A stretch of 64,000 nt of DNA from contig DUNN01000012.1 of the NCBI GenBank assembly GCA_012839345.1, forward strand, positions 101,327 through 165,326. Reading direction: 5' to 3'. The position numbers and the translations under genes are program-made. The notes under the pieces are model-generated. The model saw only the letters and a list, made by a program, of their open reading frames with translations. It ran no database searches and was not told where the DNA came from. The stretch is from Clostridiales bacterium (GTDB lineage: Bacteria > Bacillota > Clostridia > Oscillospirales > Acutalibacteraceae). This document shows positions 1 through 7,357 of this stretch, in pieces; the first letter of the stretch is position 1, and every line of letters begins with the position of its first letter.

Positions 1-20
1 TCATTTCATTCAATATGTGC

Positions 21-39
21 TGTTCTATTTATAAGAACA
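21..39. repeat. Short inverted repeat near left edge
   Basis: TGTTCT and AGAACA are separated by 7 bases, a perfect 6-bp dyad in AT-rich DNA beyond the gamma-subunit terminator. It could be an operator for a gene off the left edge or a weak hairpin. The arms have the opposite orientation to a Gram-positive LexA box (GAAC-N4-GTTC), so I do not call it that. Confidence 0.3.
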
Positions 40-81
40 CGTCTGTTTATATTCTCCCCATATGTGAGCTGTACCGTACAA

Positions 82-100
82 AAACCGCCAAAATGGCGAA
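82..100 (-). terminator. Rho-independent terminator after gamma subunit
   Basis: On the minus strand a CGCCA/TGGCG stem with a 3-base loop is followed by GTTTTTG. It begins about 8 bases after the gamma subunit stop codon, so the beta-gamma transcript probably ends here. Confidence 0.6.
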
Positions 101-105
101 GATAA

Positions 106-297
106 TTATTTTTCTTTATTGCTGCCAGTAAACCGGTTCAGAAGCACAATGACAAGATAAATCAGGAGCATTACGACAAAAATGCCGAGCATTCCCTTGC
201 CCATCAGTTCAAAGGACTTGGTAATATCCGCATTTTTGACTTCTCCCACCACGCTGGTAAACGCGGTCAGAAAGTTCCAATTCAACAGGTTTCCCAT
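106..297 (-). CDS. Sodium pump decarboxylase gamma subunit (OadG-like)
   Basis: This is a 63-residue protein with a single membrane helix at about residues 33-53 and a short basic tail (NRFTGSNKEK). That is the architecture of the small OadG/MmdD-type subunit, which stabilises Na+-translocating decarboxylase complexes and links the membrane beta subunit to the biotin carrier. It begins directly after the beta-subunit stop codon (TAA then ATG, no gap), so the two are translationally coupled. Sequence conservation in this family is low, so the call rests mainly on size, topology and position. No carboxyltransferase alpha or biotin-carrier gene lies in the window, so the substrate (oxaloacetate, methylmalonyl-CoA or glutaconyl-CoA) cannot be told. 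Confidence 0.8.
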   Translation of the reverse strand: MGNLLNWNFLTAFTSVVGEVKNADITKSFELMGKGMLGIFVVMLLIYLVIVLLNRFTGSNKEK

Positions 298-1431
298 TTA
301 CATCATCCCCCACATTCTGGCAAGATTCAAAATAATGCCGCCTGCAACCACCGAACCGATCTGGCCAGCCACATTCGCGCCGACCGCGTGCATCAGGATA
401 TGGTTCTGGTTGTCTTCCTTGAGCGCCATTTTCTGAATGACGCGTGCGGACATTGGGAACGCGGAAATTCCTGCGCCGCCAACCATTGGATTGACCTTTT
501 TATTGTGCGGCAGGAACAAATTCAGAACTTTAGCAAACAGCACGCCGCCAATGGTATCAAAGATAAAGGCGACCAAACCAAGCACCATAACCACCAGTGT
601 GCCGGGTTTTACAAACACATCGGCACGCATTTGGAACGCAATGGTGATGCCAAGCAGAATCGTAATGAGGTTCGCAAGCGGACCCTGTGCTGTCTGCGAA
701 AGGGATTCCAGCTTGCCGCACTCGCGGATCAGGTTGCCAAACATCAAAAATCCGACCAGAGCGACGGAATCCGGCGCCACCAGTCCGGCAATCATCGTGA
801 CGATAATCGGGAAAAGGATCTTCGTTGTTTTGGAAACCGACTGTGGGTTATAGGGCATACGAATCATGCGCTCGTGCTTTGTGGTAACCAGTCGAATTGC
901 CGCCGGCTGGATAATCGGCACCAGTGCCATATAGGAGTACGCGGCAACTGCAATCGGGCCGATGTAATTGCTTTTCAGCACCTGAGAGACCAGAATCGAG
1001 GTTGGGCCGTCCGCCGCGCCAATTACTCCGGTCGCCATGGCGTCTTTCAGCGGGAAACCAAGCAGCACAGCCATGCACACGGTAAAGAAAATACCGAACT
1101 GCGCCGCGCCGCCGAACAGCAGCATGCGCGGATTGCTGAGCAGGGGGCCGAAATCGATCATTGCGCCAATGCCAATGAACAGCAGCAGCGGGAACGCTTC
1201 GGAAACAGAGATTCCTTTTTCAAACAGCCAGCGGATAATTCCGTTGTCCCCAATGACGCCGCTCAGGGGCAGGTTGACTAGAATCGCACCGAAACCCATC
1301 GGCAAAAGCAAAGCAGGTTCAAAATCCTTCTTGACCGCAAGCCAGATCAGCACCGCACCAATCAGCCACATTAAAACCATTTGCCAGGTAATTGCGGTTA
1401 ATCCGGCGGTTAAAAAACTCAAACCCTCCAA
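298..1431 (-). CDS. Na+-translocating decarboxylase beta subunit (OadB/MmdB/GcdB family)
   Basis: This 377-residue polytopic membrane protein is the Na+ channel and decarboxylation subunit of biotin-dependent decarboxylase pumps. Family hallmarks visible are GIGAMIDFGPLL near residue 87, GAADGPTSI near residue 139 (conserved Asp involved in Na+ and carboxybiotin handling), and VGGAGISAFPMSAR followed by HAVGANVAGQ near the C terminus. The length matches the short beta subunits (about 370-430 residues). The start is TTG at 1431, chosen because AAAGGAG lies 10 bases upstream. The gamma subunit follows without a gap. A good promoter lies just upstream. The complex exports Na+ using decarboxylation energy; the partner alpha and biotin subunits must be encoded elsewhere. 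Confidence 0.93.
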   Translation of the reverse strand: MEGLSFLTAGLTAITWQMVLMWLIGAVLIWLAVKKDFEPALLLPMGFGAILVNLPLSGVIGDNGIIRWLFEKGISVSEAFPLLLFIGIGAMIDFGPLLSNPRMLLFGGAAQFGIFFTVCMAVLLGFPLKDAMATGVIGAADGPTSILVSQVLKSNYIGPIAVAAYSYMALVPIIQPAAIRLVTTKHERMIRMPYNPQSVSKTTKILFPIIVTMIAGLVAPDSVALVGFLMFGNLIRECGKLESLSQTAQGPLANLITILLGITIAFQMRADVFVKPGTLVVMVLGLVAFIFDTIGGVLFAKVLNLFLPHNKKVNPMVGGAGISAFPMSARVIQKMALKEDNQNHILMHAVGANVAGQIGSVVAGGIILNLARMWGMM

Positions 1432-1487
1432 CGACTCACAACTCCTTTGTTTAATCTGCCAAAATTTTTGCGGATAAACTACGTAAT

Positions 1488-1516
1488 ATTATATCGGAAC
1501 GCGATTCCCTTTTCAA
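1488..1516 (-). promoter_or_regulatory. SigA-type promoter for the beta-gamma decarboxylase genes
   Basis: Minus strand TTGAAA, a 17-base spacer, then TATAAT, 57 bases upstream of the TTG start. Near-consensus boxes. Confidence 0.7.
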
Positions 1517-1571
1517 GGGCTTGTTTCATTTCCCTGTAAAAAAACGGTTTTTCTGGTCCGCTGCTGGGGGA

Positions 1572-1605
1572 AAACATAAAAAATCCGCCGTGCAACGCAC
1601 GGCGG
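1572..1605 (-). terminator. Terminator after acpP
   Basis: A perfect 9-bp stem CCGCCGTGC/GCACGGCGG (1585-1605) with a 3-base loop is followed on the minus strand by ATTTTTTATG. It lies 17 bases after the acpP stop. Confidence 0.85.
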
Positions 1606-1622
1606 TTAGCGGAATAACCACT

Positions 1623-1850
1623 TTATACATTTGCCTCAATGTACTTAACCAGTTCACCGACCGTCCTGATATTGTCAATTTCCTCATCGGGAATTTCGAT
1701 TTCGAATTCATCTTCGATCGACATTAAAAGGTCTACCACATCCAAAGAATCCGCACCCAAATCTTCCGAGATGTTGGTATCGGGGGTAATGGAATCCTCT
1801 TCTACATCGAATTGCTCGCTGAGGATTGCCTTCACTTTTTCAAAAACCAT
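1623..1850 (-). CDS. acpP: Acyl carrier protein
   Basis: A 75-residue acidic protein carrying the GADSLDVVDL motif; the Ser is the 4'-phosphopantetheine attachment site. It shuttles acyl intermediates in type II fatty acid synthesis in the cytoplasm. The length and the four-helix pattern (EQFDVEEDSITP, EDEFEIEIPDEE) are typical for AcpP. The ATG start has AAGGAGG 7 bases upstream. It is monocistronic, with its own terminator, and is divergent from aroE-aroK. No other fab genes are adjacent, so a specialised (polyketide) carrier role cannot be formally excluded, but the sequence is that of an ordinary fatty-acid ACP. Confidence 0.95.
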   Translation of the reverse strand: MVFEKVKAILSEQFDVEEDSITPDTNISEDLGADSLDVVDLLMSIEDEFEIEIPDEEIDNIRTVGELVKYIEANV

Positions 1851-2062
1851 GTTTCACCCTCCTTACTAATTAAGATATCGGCGTACGGGAAACGTTATTG
1901 TTTATGTGGACAAAAGAAACCAAATTATGATACAATTGCCACAGTAAAAACGAGATAAATCGCTCCGCCCTTTTTTGCCTAACCACATATTATTAGCAAA
2001 CCCCGACTTTGTCAATATCTTTTCCATCATTTTTTATTTTCTTTCCTGTGAGGTAATCTGTT

Positions 2063-3415
2063 ATGAATACCCAAAAGCAGAATCGGTTTGCGGTAATCGG
2101 GCATCCGATTGCCCACACTATGTCTCCGTTTATCCATTCGCGTCTATTCTCTCTAAGCGGCAAAAAAGCGCAGTACTGCGTACTGGACCTGCCATCGCCG
2201 GCGGACTGCCTGAGTGAGCTGAAGCAGCTGGATGGATTCAACATAACAATTCCCCATAAGCAGACGATTATTCCATATTTGGACGCGCTGGATCAAACCG
2301 CGTCTTTTTTTCATTCCGTCAACACGGTGAAGCAGGAAGGCGGCCAATTGACCGGCTTTAACACCGACGGAACCGGGTTCTGCAAGGCGCTTGAGGCGGC
2401 GGGCATTCCGCTGAACGGGCACACTGTCATTCTGGGTGCAGGCGGCGCCGCGCGGGCGCTTGCATTTGAAGCGGCGCTCCAGGGCGGCACAGTTACCGTT
2501 GCCGCCCGTGAACACAGCCTGGAAGCGGCACAGCGGCTCTGCTGTGACCTGGAAGAAAAAATTCCCGGGGTGCACGCAGACGCGCGAAAAATGGATCAGC
2601 TCCGCGGGCCGATCGACCTTCTGGCAAACGCGACGCCGGTCGGCATGTACCCGAACACCGGAGTAAGCCCCGTCCCGCGGGAAATCATCTCGCAGGCGTC
2701 CTGCGTGTTCGACGCGGTTTACAACCCAAACGAAACCGCCTTTCTGAAACTGGCGCGGCAAAGCGGAAAAAAAGCCGTCGGCGGCATGAGCATGCTGGTC
2801 TGGCAGGCGGCCGAAGCGCATAGAATCTGGTACGGGGCCGAATTTGACCCGGAGGGGATCGCGCAGATTTGCAGTGACGCGGTCATCGAAATGAAACGGG
2901 AGTTCGGCAATGTGATTTTATGCGGTTTTATGGGCAGCGGCAAGACCACCATTGGAAAACTGCTGGCGCAGGAACTCAACCGGGAATTTATCGATTTGGA
3001 CCAGTGGATTGAGAAAAACGAGGGCATGACGGTAGCCGAAATTTTTGAGCGGCGCGGGGAGCCGGAATTCCGCCGTCTGGAGCGGCAGGCCGCTGAAACA
3101 CTCGGGCAGAAAAGCCGTCTGGTCATTGCGGCTGGCGGCGGCACGCTGACGAACCCCAGCAACGCTGCCGCATTACGGGAAAACGGCATCATCGTCTTTC
3201 TAGATGCATCTTTGAATGCCGTGCGCGCGCGGCTTCAGGGGGACAAAACACGCCCCCTCCTCGCCGGACCAGACCGGGAAGAAGCCATGAAGCGGCTGTA
3301 TACAGAACGCACGGAACTTTACCGCGCGGCGGCAGACTTCACCATTCCGGCGGACCAAAGCCCGGAGGAGACCGCCGCAGCAGTCAAAGCACTCTTCCAG
3401 AAAGAGCAGGAATAA
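2063..3415 (+). CDS. Bifunctional shikimate dehydrogenase / shikimate kinase fusion
   Basis: One 450-residue protein contains two consecutive shikimate-pathway enzymes. Residues about 8-275 are AroE (NADPH-dependent 3-dehydroshikimate reduction): IGHPIAHTMSP at 12-22, catalytic Lys66 in ITIPHKQ, Asp102 in NTDG, dinucleotide loop GAGGAARA at 125-132, and NATPVGM. Residues about 282-448 are AroK (shikimate 3-phosphorylation): P-loop GFMGSGKTT at 288-296, DLD at 311-313, RRLE near 338-340, GGG at 358-360 and lid Arg in DKTRPLL. Both halves look intact, so substrate could pass from one active site to the next. The start ATG has GAGGT 9 bases upstream. The gene is separate from the main aro operon, with an intervening convergent gene. 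Confidence 0.95.
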   Translation: MNTQKQNRFAVIGHPIAHTMSPFIHSRLFSLSGKKAQYCVLDLPSPADCLSELKQLDGFNITIPHKQTIIPYLDALDQTASFFHSVNTVKQEGGQLTGFNTDGTGFCKALEAAGIPLNGHTVILGAGGAARALAFEAALQGGTVTVAAREHSLEAAQRLCCDLEEKIPGVHADARKMDQLRGPIDLLANATPVGMYPNTGVSPVPREIISQASCVFDAVYNPNETAFLKLARQSGKKAVGGMSMLVWQAAEAHRIWYGAEFDPEGIAQICSDAVIEMKREFGNVILCGFMGSGKTTIGKLLAQELNREFIDLDQWIEKNEGMTVAEIFERRGEPEFRRLERQAAETLGQKSRLVIAAGGGTLTNPSNAAALRENGIIVFLDASLNAVRARLQGDKTRPLLAGPDREEAMKRLYTERTELYRAAADFTIPADQSPEETAAAVKALFQKEQE

Positions 3416-3427
3416 GAACATAACAGC

Positions 3428-3463
3428 AAAAGCCCGCGGTTTTACAGCCGCGGGCTTTTGTAA
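3428..3463 (+). terminator. Terminator after aroE-aroK
   Basis: A perfect 12-bp stem (AAAAGCCCGCGG with CCGCGGGCTTTT, 8-base loop) ends in TTTTG. It starts 12 bases after the stop. The A-tract on the other side could let it work in both directions. Confidence 0.85.
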
Positions 3464-3491
3464 AAATGCGTTGGTTTCCGATTTATTTATT

Positions 3492-3524
3492 GGATTCGGG
3501 CGGCCATTCACGCCGCCCGAATCC
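3492..3524 (-). terminator. Strong hairpin after the GGDEF gene
   Basis: A perfect 13-bp GC-rich stem (GGATTCGGGCGGC with GCCGCCCGAATCC) abuts the stop codon of the minus-strand cyclase gene. No U-tract follows directly, so it may act with the neighbouring hairpin (3428-3459) or stabilise the 3' end. Confidence 0.55.
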
Positions 3525-4883
3525 TTATTCTTCTATAGTTTCAAGGTCTTCCGAATAGAAACGGAACCGATCCTTGCCGCTTCGTTTCGCTGCGTACATA
3601 GCGATATCTGCCTTGTGGAACAGCTCGTGGTAATTCCTGCCGTCCCTGGGGTAAAGCGCCACCCCAACGCTGCAGGAAAACGGGCAGACAACTTTGCCGT
3701 CCGACTGGGTTCCACGGAACAGGTCGTTCAGAATTCGGGATTTCAAAGACAGAATTTTCTGGGATGGTATGTTTTTCAGGAATACCACAAATTCGTCGCC
3801 CCCGATTCTTCCTACCACATCCTCTTCCCGGAACTGCTCTTTCAGCTTAAGCGCGATTTCTTCCAGCACTTCATCCCCGTAAAGGTGGCCCAGCTTGTCA
3901 TTTACGGTTTTGAAGTTATCAATATCGATGACAAAAAGTGCATGACGCTGTTCCGGGCTGCTCTCTAAAATCGCCTTGTCGATCAGCTCGGTGGTGGTCA
4001 CGTGATTGTAAAGTCCGGTCAAAAGATCGCGTTCCGCCTGCTCCCGCAGACGAAGCGTTTCGCGCTTCTGTTTGTCGGTATCGGTGAAAAAGACGATGAG
4101 GCGCACGGACCCGTTACCGTCGCTCCGAACAATCGTGCCGCGCACCCGGTGCCAGCAGTAACGGCCGCATTTTGTTTTGAGACGATATTCCCCAATGTGG
4201 GTGTCCCGGCCATCGTGCAGCGCCGCGCTTAGATTGGCAAGGGCACGCGGGCGGTCCTCCTCATAAATAAAATCCGTATTTCGCAATTTTTCAAAATAAT
4301 TTCCGCCATTAATTTCAAAATCAAATCGCTGCCGGAAAGATGGCGAGCAGTAAACTCGTTTTGTTTTGAGGTCGTAATCGAAAATGGGATCCGCCGCCTG
4401 TTCCATAATAATGCGGTAACGCTGCTCGCTTTCGGCCAGCTCCGATTCCGCACGCCGGATTGCCTCAAGCTGCTCCTGCTGGAGCTTTTGGCTGCGCCGT
4501 TCCTGCGTAATGTCGTTTAACACCATGCAGAAATATTCCTCCCCGCGCGCCTCCTCGGGCCGCATCAGCCCAATGCGTGCAGACACCCAAATATGGTGTC
4601 CGTCTTTTGGGTACAGCTTCAAAGTGTGGTCAGCAAAGCCGCCCTGGCGGAGCTCATCCCCCAGTGCGTCCCAGTCGGCAGCAGAAGTATCGCGCAGAAC
4701 ACCGCCCGTTCCGCCGCCCAACAGCGACTGAATTTCCCCGGGCTGATATTGCAGCATGCGGTAAAAACTTCGATTGGCATATGTAATTGTCAAATTTGCG
4801 TCGTGCCGGCAGCATAGGATTCCGCTCGCGAGGAAATCCGATATGGTTTCCAAGCGGACCGGAGGTGACGAGGCGTCGTGCAT
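3525..4883 (-). CDS. PAS-PAS-GGDEF diguanylate cyclase
   Basis: This 452-residue cytoplasmic protein has two PAS sensor domains (about 12-128 and 150-272), a short coiled linker around 130-155 and 272-286, and a GGDEF domain (about 285-448). The active-site motif GGDEF is intact at 361-365, and DLLTGLYNH marks the domain start. The product-inhibition I-site RxxD is present at 352-355, exactly five residues before GGDEF. It should therefore make cyclic di-GMP from GTP in response to a ligand or cofactor bound by a PAS domain, with feedback control. There is no EAL domain and no transmembrane segment, so it probably senses an internal signal. The ATG has AAAGGAG 8 bases upstream. It lies between aroE-aroK and the aro operon on the opposite strand, with no obvious functional link to them. 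Confidence 0.93.
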   Translation of the reverse strand: MHDASSPPVRLETISDFLASGILCCRHDANLTITYANRSFYRMLQYQPGEIQSLLGGGTGGVLRDTSAADWDALGDELRQGGFADHTLKLYPKDGHHIWVSARIGLMRPEEARGEEYFCMVLNDITQERRSQKLQQEQLEAIRRAESELAESEQRYRIIMEQAADPIFDYDLKTKRVYCSPSFRQRFDFEINGGNYFEKLRNTDFIYEEDRPRALANLSAALHDGRDTHIGEYRLKTKCGRYCWHRVRGTIVRSDGNGSVRLIVFFTDTDKQKRETLRLREQAERDLLTGLYNHVTTTELIDKAILESSPEQRHALFVIDIDNFKTVNDKLGHLYGDEVLEEIALKLKEQFREEDVVGRIGGDEFVVFLKNIPSQKILSLKSRILNDLFRGTQSDGKVVCPFSCSVGVALYPRDGRNYHELFHKADIAMYAAKRSGKDRFRFYSEDLETIEE

Positions 4884-5054
4884 ACTTTGGCTCCTTTACA
4901 TTTTGTGAAATACGGCATAAGATATCCTGTACTCATTTTCTAGTATTATTCTAACAAAATTTGATAATATAATCAATTATTACTTGAGTTTTATCACCAT
5001 TTTGGTGTAATTTGTTAATTATAAAATAATTATTAAAATTATCCCCGTTCAATA

Positions 5055-5083
5055 TTGACAGAGAAGTCATTCTGTATTACCAT
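5055..5083 (+). promoter_or_regulatory. Promoter of the aro operon leader
   Basis: TTGACA (5055-5060), a 17-base spacer, then TACCAT (5078-5083). The -35 is perfect and the -10 weak. Transcription would start near 5090, about 24 bases before the leader peptide ORF. Confidence 0.5.
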
Positions 5084-5113
5084 TTTAAACAAGATTATTA
5101 AAGGAGTATTGCG

Positions 5114-5224
5114 ATGAGCTTCATTGCCGCTACTGCACGATTTACAGGTTATGGTTACCCCCGCTATTTTTGGCGTGGGCTTTTCGTGCATGCAATGAAA
5201 CTGACTGCAAGCTTTTACGTGTGA
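5114..5224 (+). CDS. Aromatic-rich leader peptide of the aro operon
   Basis: This 36-codon ORF begins with ATG at 5114, preceded by AAAGGAG at a 7-base spacing, the strongest ribosome site in this intergenic region. It encodes ten aromatic residues (5 Phe, 4 Tyr, 1 Trp), with a dense run GYGYPRYFWRGLF in the middle (residues 12-24) and FY just before the C-terminal Val. It sits between a promoter and a strong terminator, upstream of DAHP synthase. That arrangement is what is expected for ribosome-mediated attenuation by charged tRNA-Tyr/Phe/Trp. The aromatic content, ribosome site, position and following terminator are seen in the sequence. That the peptide is translated and that stalling controls the operon is inferred. 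It has no homologue that I recognise. Confidence 0.75.
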   Translation: MSFIAATARFTGYGYPRYFWRGLFVHAMKLTASFYV

Positions 5225-5280
5225 AAAAATCAAGCCGGATACGCCCACCTTTTGGGCACTGAAAAACGGTTGATATTTTT

Positions 5281-5312
5281 AGCGGAGCTGATGTCAGCTC
5301 CGCTATTTTTTT
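5281..5312 (+). terminator. Attenuator terminator upstream of aroF
   Basis: A perfect 11-bp stem AGCGGAGCTGA/TCAGCTCCGCT (5281-5304) with a 2-base loop is followed by ATTTTTTT. It lies 56 bases after the leader-peptide stop and 81 bases before aroF, so it would stop most transcripts unless relieved. A smaller hairpin GCCCA/TGGGC (5243-5257) precedes it. The GTGGGC at 5175-5180 inside the leader ORF can pair with GCCCAC at 5243-5248, giving an alternative fold. CCGCTA at 5160-5165 can also pair with TAGCGG at 5280-5285 in the terminator's 5' arm. Which switch operates is not resolved. Confidence 0.75.
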
Positions 5313-5392
5313 ACACTTTCATGTCGAACCGCTGACGCGGTTCTGGGGAACCTACCCACAGCACAACCGAAAAATTTTTGGAGGAATGAAAC

Positions 5393-6418
5393 ATGATTAT
5401 CGTACTGAAACCGGGGTGTACCACAGAACAGACCGAGGAGTTTGCCCAATCACTGGAAAACGAATACCACATTAAAGTAAACACCTGGGTAGGAACCCAG
5501 AGCACCGTACTAGGACTGATTGGGGATACTTCCGTGATTGATATTGATTCCGTCGCTGCACAGGAAATTGTGGAAAGCGTAAAGCGGGTTCAGGAGCCTT
5601 ACAAAAAAGCGAATCGGAAGTTTCACCCGGACAATACCATTATTACACTTCCCAACGGGCAGAGCATCGGCGGGAACGGTCTTGCCCTGATTGCCGGGCC
5701 GTGCTCGGTAGAAAGCGAAGAACAGATCTGCGGTGTGGCGCAGCGGGTCAAGGCGGCGGGCGCACAGTTTTTGCGCGGCGGAGCCTTTAAACCGAGAACC
5801 TCGCCCTATGCGTTCCAGGGGCTGAAAGCGGAAGGACTGGAACTGCTGATGGAGGCCAAAAAGCAAACCGGGCTTCCGATTGTTACAGAACTGATGGACG
5901 TGCGCCACATCGAACTGTTTTTAAAAGACGGGGTTGACATCATCCAAGTGGGCGCACGGAACATGCAGAACTTTGAACTGCTGAAGGAACTGGGAAAAAT
6001 CGACCGTCCAATTCTGCTGAAGCGCGGTCTTTCCAACACCATTGAGGAACTGCTGATGAGCGCAGAATACATTATGGCGGGCGGAAACGACAAGGTCATC
6101 CTGTGTGAACGTGGAATCCGCACATATGAAACCTACACCCGGAATACGCTCGACATTTCGGCGGTACCGATTCTGAAAAAGCTTTCCCACCTTCCGGTTG
6201 TGGTCGACCCAAGCCATGCTTCCGGCATCTCCTGGCTGGTGGAACCGCTGGCCCTCGCGGCCGTTGCGGCAGGTGCCGACGGTTTGATTATTGAAGTACA
6301 CAACAACCCTTCCAAGGCCCTTTCGGACGGCGCACAGTCCCTGACACCGGATCAGTTTGACCGAGTGGCACAGCGGGTTAAGGCGGTGGCAAAAAGCTTT
6401 GGAAGAGTAGTAGATTAA
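5393..6418 (+). CDS. aroF: DAHP synthase, type I-beta, with N-terminal regulatory domain
   Basis: This 341-residue enzyme condenses phosphoenolpyruvate and erythrose-4-phosphate to DAHP, the committed step of aromatic biosynthesis. Residues 1-70 form a ferredoxin-like regulatory domain (MIIVLKPGCT), as in Thermotoga-type enzymes where it mediates Tyr/Phe feedback inhibition. The TIM barrel (about 80-338) carries IAGPCSVES at 100-108, RGGAFKPRTSP at 128-138, LLKRGLS and VVDPSHASG with the metal-binding and substrate residues. No chorismate mutase domain is fused. GGAGGAATGAAAC precedes the ATG. It is the first structural gene after the leader-peptide attenuator, so operon transcription and enzyme activity may both be controlled by aromatic amino acids. 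Confidence 0.96.
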   Translation: MIIVLKPGCTTEQTEEFAQSLENEYHIKVNTWVGTQSTVLGLIGDTSVIDIDSVAAQEIVESVKRVQEPYKKANRKFHPDNTIITLPNGQSIGGNGLALIAGPCSVESEEQICGVAQRVKAAGAQFLRGGAFKPRTSPYAFQGLKAEGLELLMEAKKQTGLPIVTELMDVRHIELFLKDGVDIIQVGARNMQNFELLKELGKIDRPILLKRGLSNTIEELLMSAEYIMAGGNDKVILCERGIRTYETYTRNTLDISAVPILKKLSHLPVVVDPSHASGISWLVEPLALAAVAAGADGLIIEVHNNPSKALSDGAQSLTPDQFDRVAQRVKAVAKSFGRVVD

Positions 6419-6430
6419 AGCGTTAAAATC

Positions 6431-6439
6431 TGATATAAT
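6431..6439 (+). promoter_or_regulatory. Possible internal extended -10 promoter before tyrA
   Basis: TGATATAAT is an extended -10 match in the aroF-tyrA gap. There is no good -35. A short CGGCA/TGCCG hairpin follows near 6465-6479. It may let the distal aro genes be expressed independently of the attenuator. Confidence 0.3.
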
Positions 6440-6520
6440 GGTTCACAACATTCAGATATATCGGCAACGTGCCGAAAAACCGAAGAGAATTTACAAAATA
6501 TCAGATTGGGGGAATGCCGC

Positions 6521-7357
6521 GTGAAAAAAAATATCGTCATTGTGGGGCTGGGACTGATTGGAGGATCGCTCGCGAAAGCGTTCCAAAAGTATAGTGAATG
6601 CTCGGTGGTAGGAATCGACCGGGACAAATCGGTGCTGAAAGCCGCCCTGGAAATCGGTGCCATCGATAAAATCGGAACGGATGATGACATCCGCAGCGCA
6701 GATGTGCTGTATTTGTGTCTCTACCCACAGGCGGATATCGATTTTGTCACCGCGCATCTTTCCCTGATCCGTCCCGGATGCCTGGTTACGGACACCTGCG
6801 GCATCAAGTCGGCAATCTGTTCCAAGCTGCCCCAAATCGCGGCAGAAAACGGATTTTCCTTTGTGGGCGGGCACCCCATGGCGGGAAAAGAGCAAAACGG
6901 CTTTTCGGCAAGCGACGCGGACCTGTTTTTGGGCGCAAGCTACCTGATTGTCCCCTGCGGTGCCCCGGCACAGGCCGTGGACCTGCTGAAAGCGATTGCC
7001 GTGGAACTTGGGTTCGGCGGCACGGTGGTGACCACGCCGGAACACCACGACAGCATGATTGCGTTTACCAGCCAGCTCCCCCATGTGCTCGCATGCGCTT
7101 ATGTGATGAGCCCGCGTTGCCCGGAGCACAACGGGTACTCCGCCGGCAGTTACCGCGACGTTTCCCGGGTAGCAAATATTAATGAAACGCTCTGGACCGA
7201 GCTGTTTATCGATAACAAAACACACCTGACGGAAGAGCTGGATACCCTAATCGGCCATATTACAGAAATTAAGGACGCGGTGGCGCGCAGCGATGCGGAA
7301 ACGCTGCGTTCCCTCCTGCGGCAGGGCAGACTGGTAAAAGAAAGGCTTGGTGAATAA
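6521..7357 (+). CDS. tyrA: Prephenate dehydrogenase
   Basis: This NAD(P)-dependent oxidative decarboxylase makes 4-hydroxyphenylpyruvate, the tyrosine precursor, from prephenate. The N-terminal Rossmann motif VGLGLIGGSLAKA is followed by DTCGIKS and the conserved GGHPMAGKEQNG substrate loop. A helical C-terminal half contains the typical HD-rich segment TTPEHHDSMIAFTSQLPH. At 278 residues it is the short form without a C-terminal ACT domain, so direct tyrosine inhibition is less likely. I chose GTG at 6521 (protein begins VKKNIVIVG) because GGGGGA lies about 8 bases upstream; a TTG at 6506 would overlap that ribosome site. Its TAA stop overlaps the aroB ATG by one base, so the two are coupled. 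Confidence 0.94.
   Translation: MKKNIVIVGLGLIGGSLAKAFQKYSECSVVGIDRDKSVLKAALEIGAIDKIGTDDDIRSADVLYLCLYPQADIDFVTAHLSLIRPGCLVTDTCGIKSAICSKLPQIAAENGFSFVGGHPMAGKEQNGFSASDADLFLGASYLIVPCGAPAQAVDLLKAIAVELGFGGTVVTTPEHHDSMIAFTSQLPHVLACAYVMSPRCPEHNGYSAGSYRDVSRVANINETLWTELFIDNKTHLTEELDTLIGHITEIKDAVARSDAETLRSLLRQGRLVKERLGE

Noticed and set aside
21..39. LexA/SOS box at the left edge
   Set aside because: The half-sites are in the reverse order (GTTCT...AGAAC) relative to the Gram-positive SOS box.
388..1281. 297-codon open frame on the plus strand
   Set aside because: It is antisense to the well-supported decarboxylase beta subunit, and its translation is a low-complexity mix of His, Gln and Arg with no domain.
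5090..5392. T-box or TRAP-type control of aroF
   Set aside because: There is no GGTACC-type T-box sequence and no run of (G/U)AG triplets; the leader-peptide model fits better.
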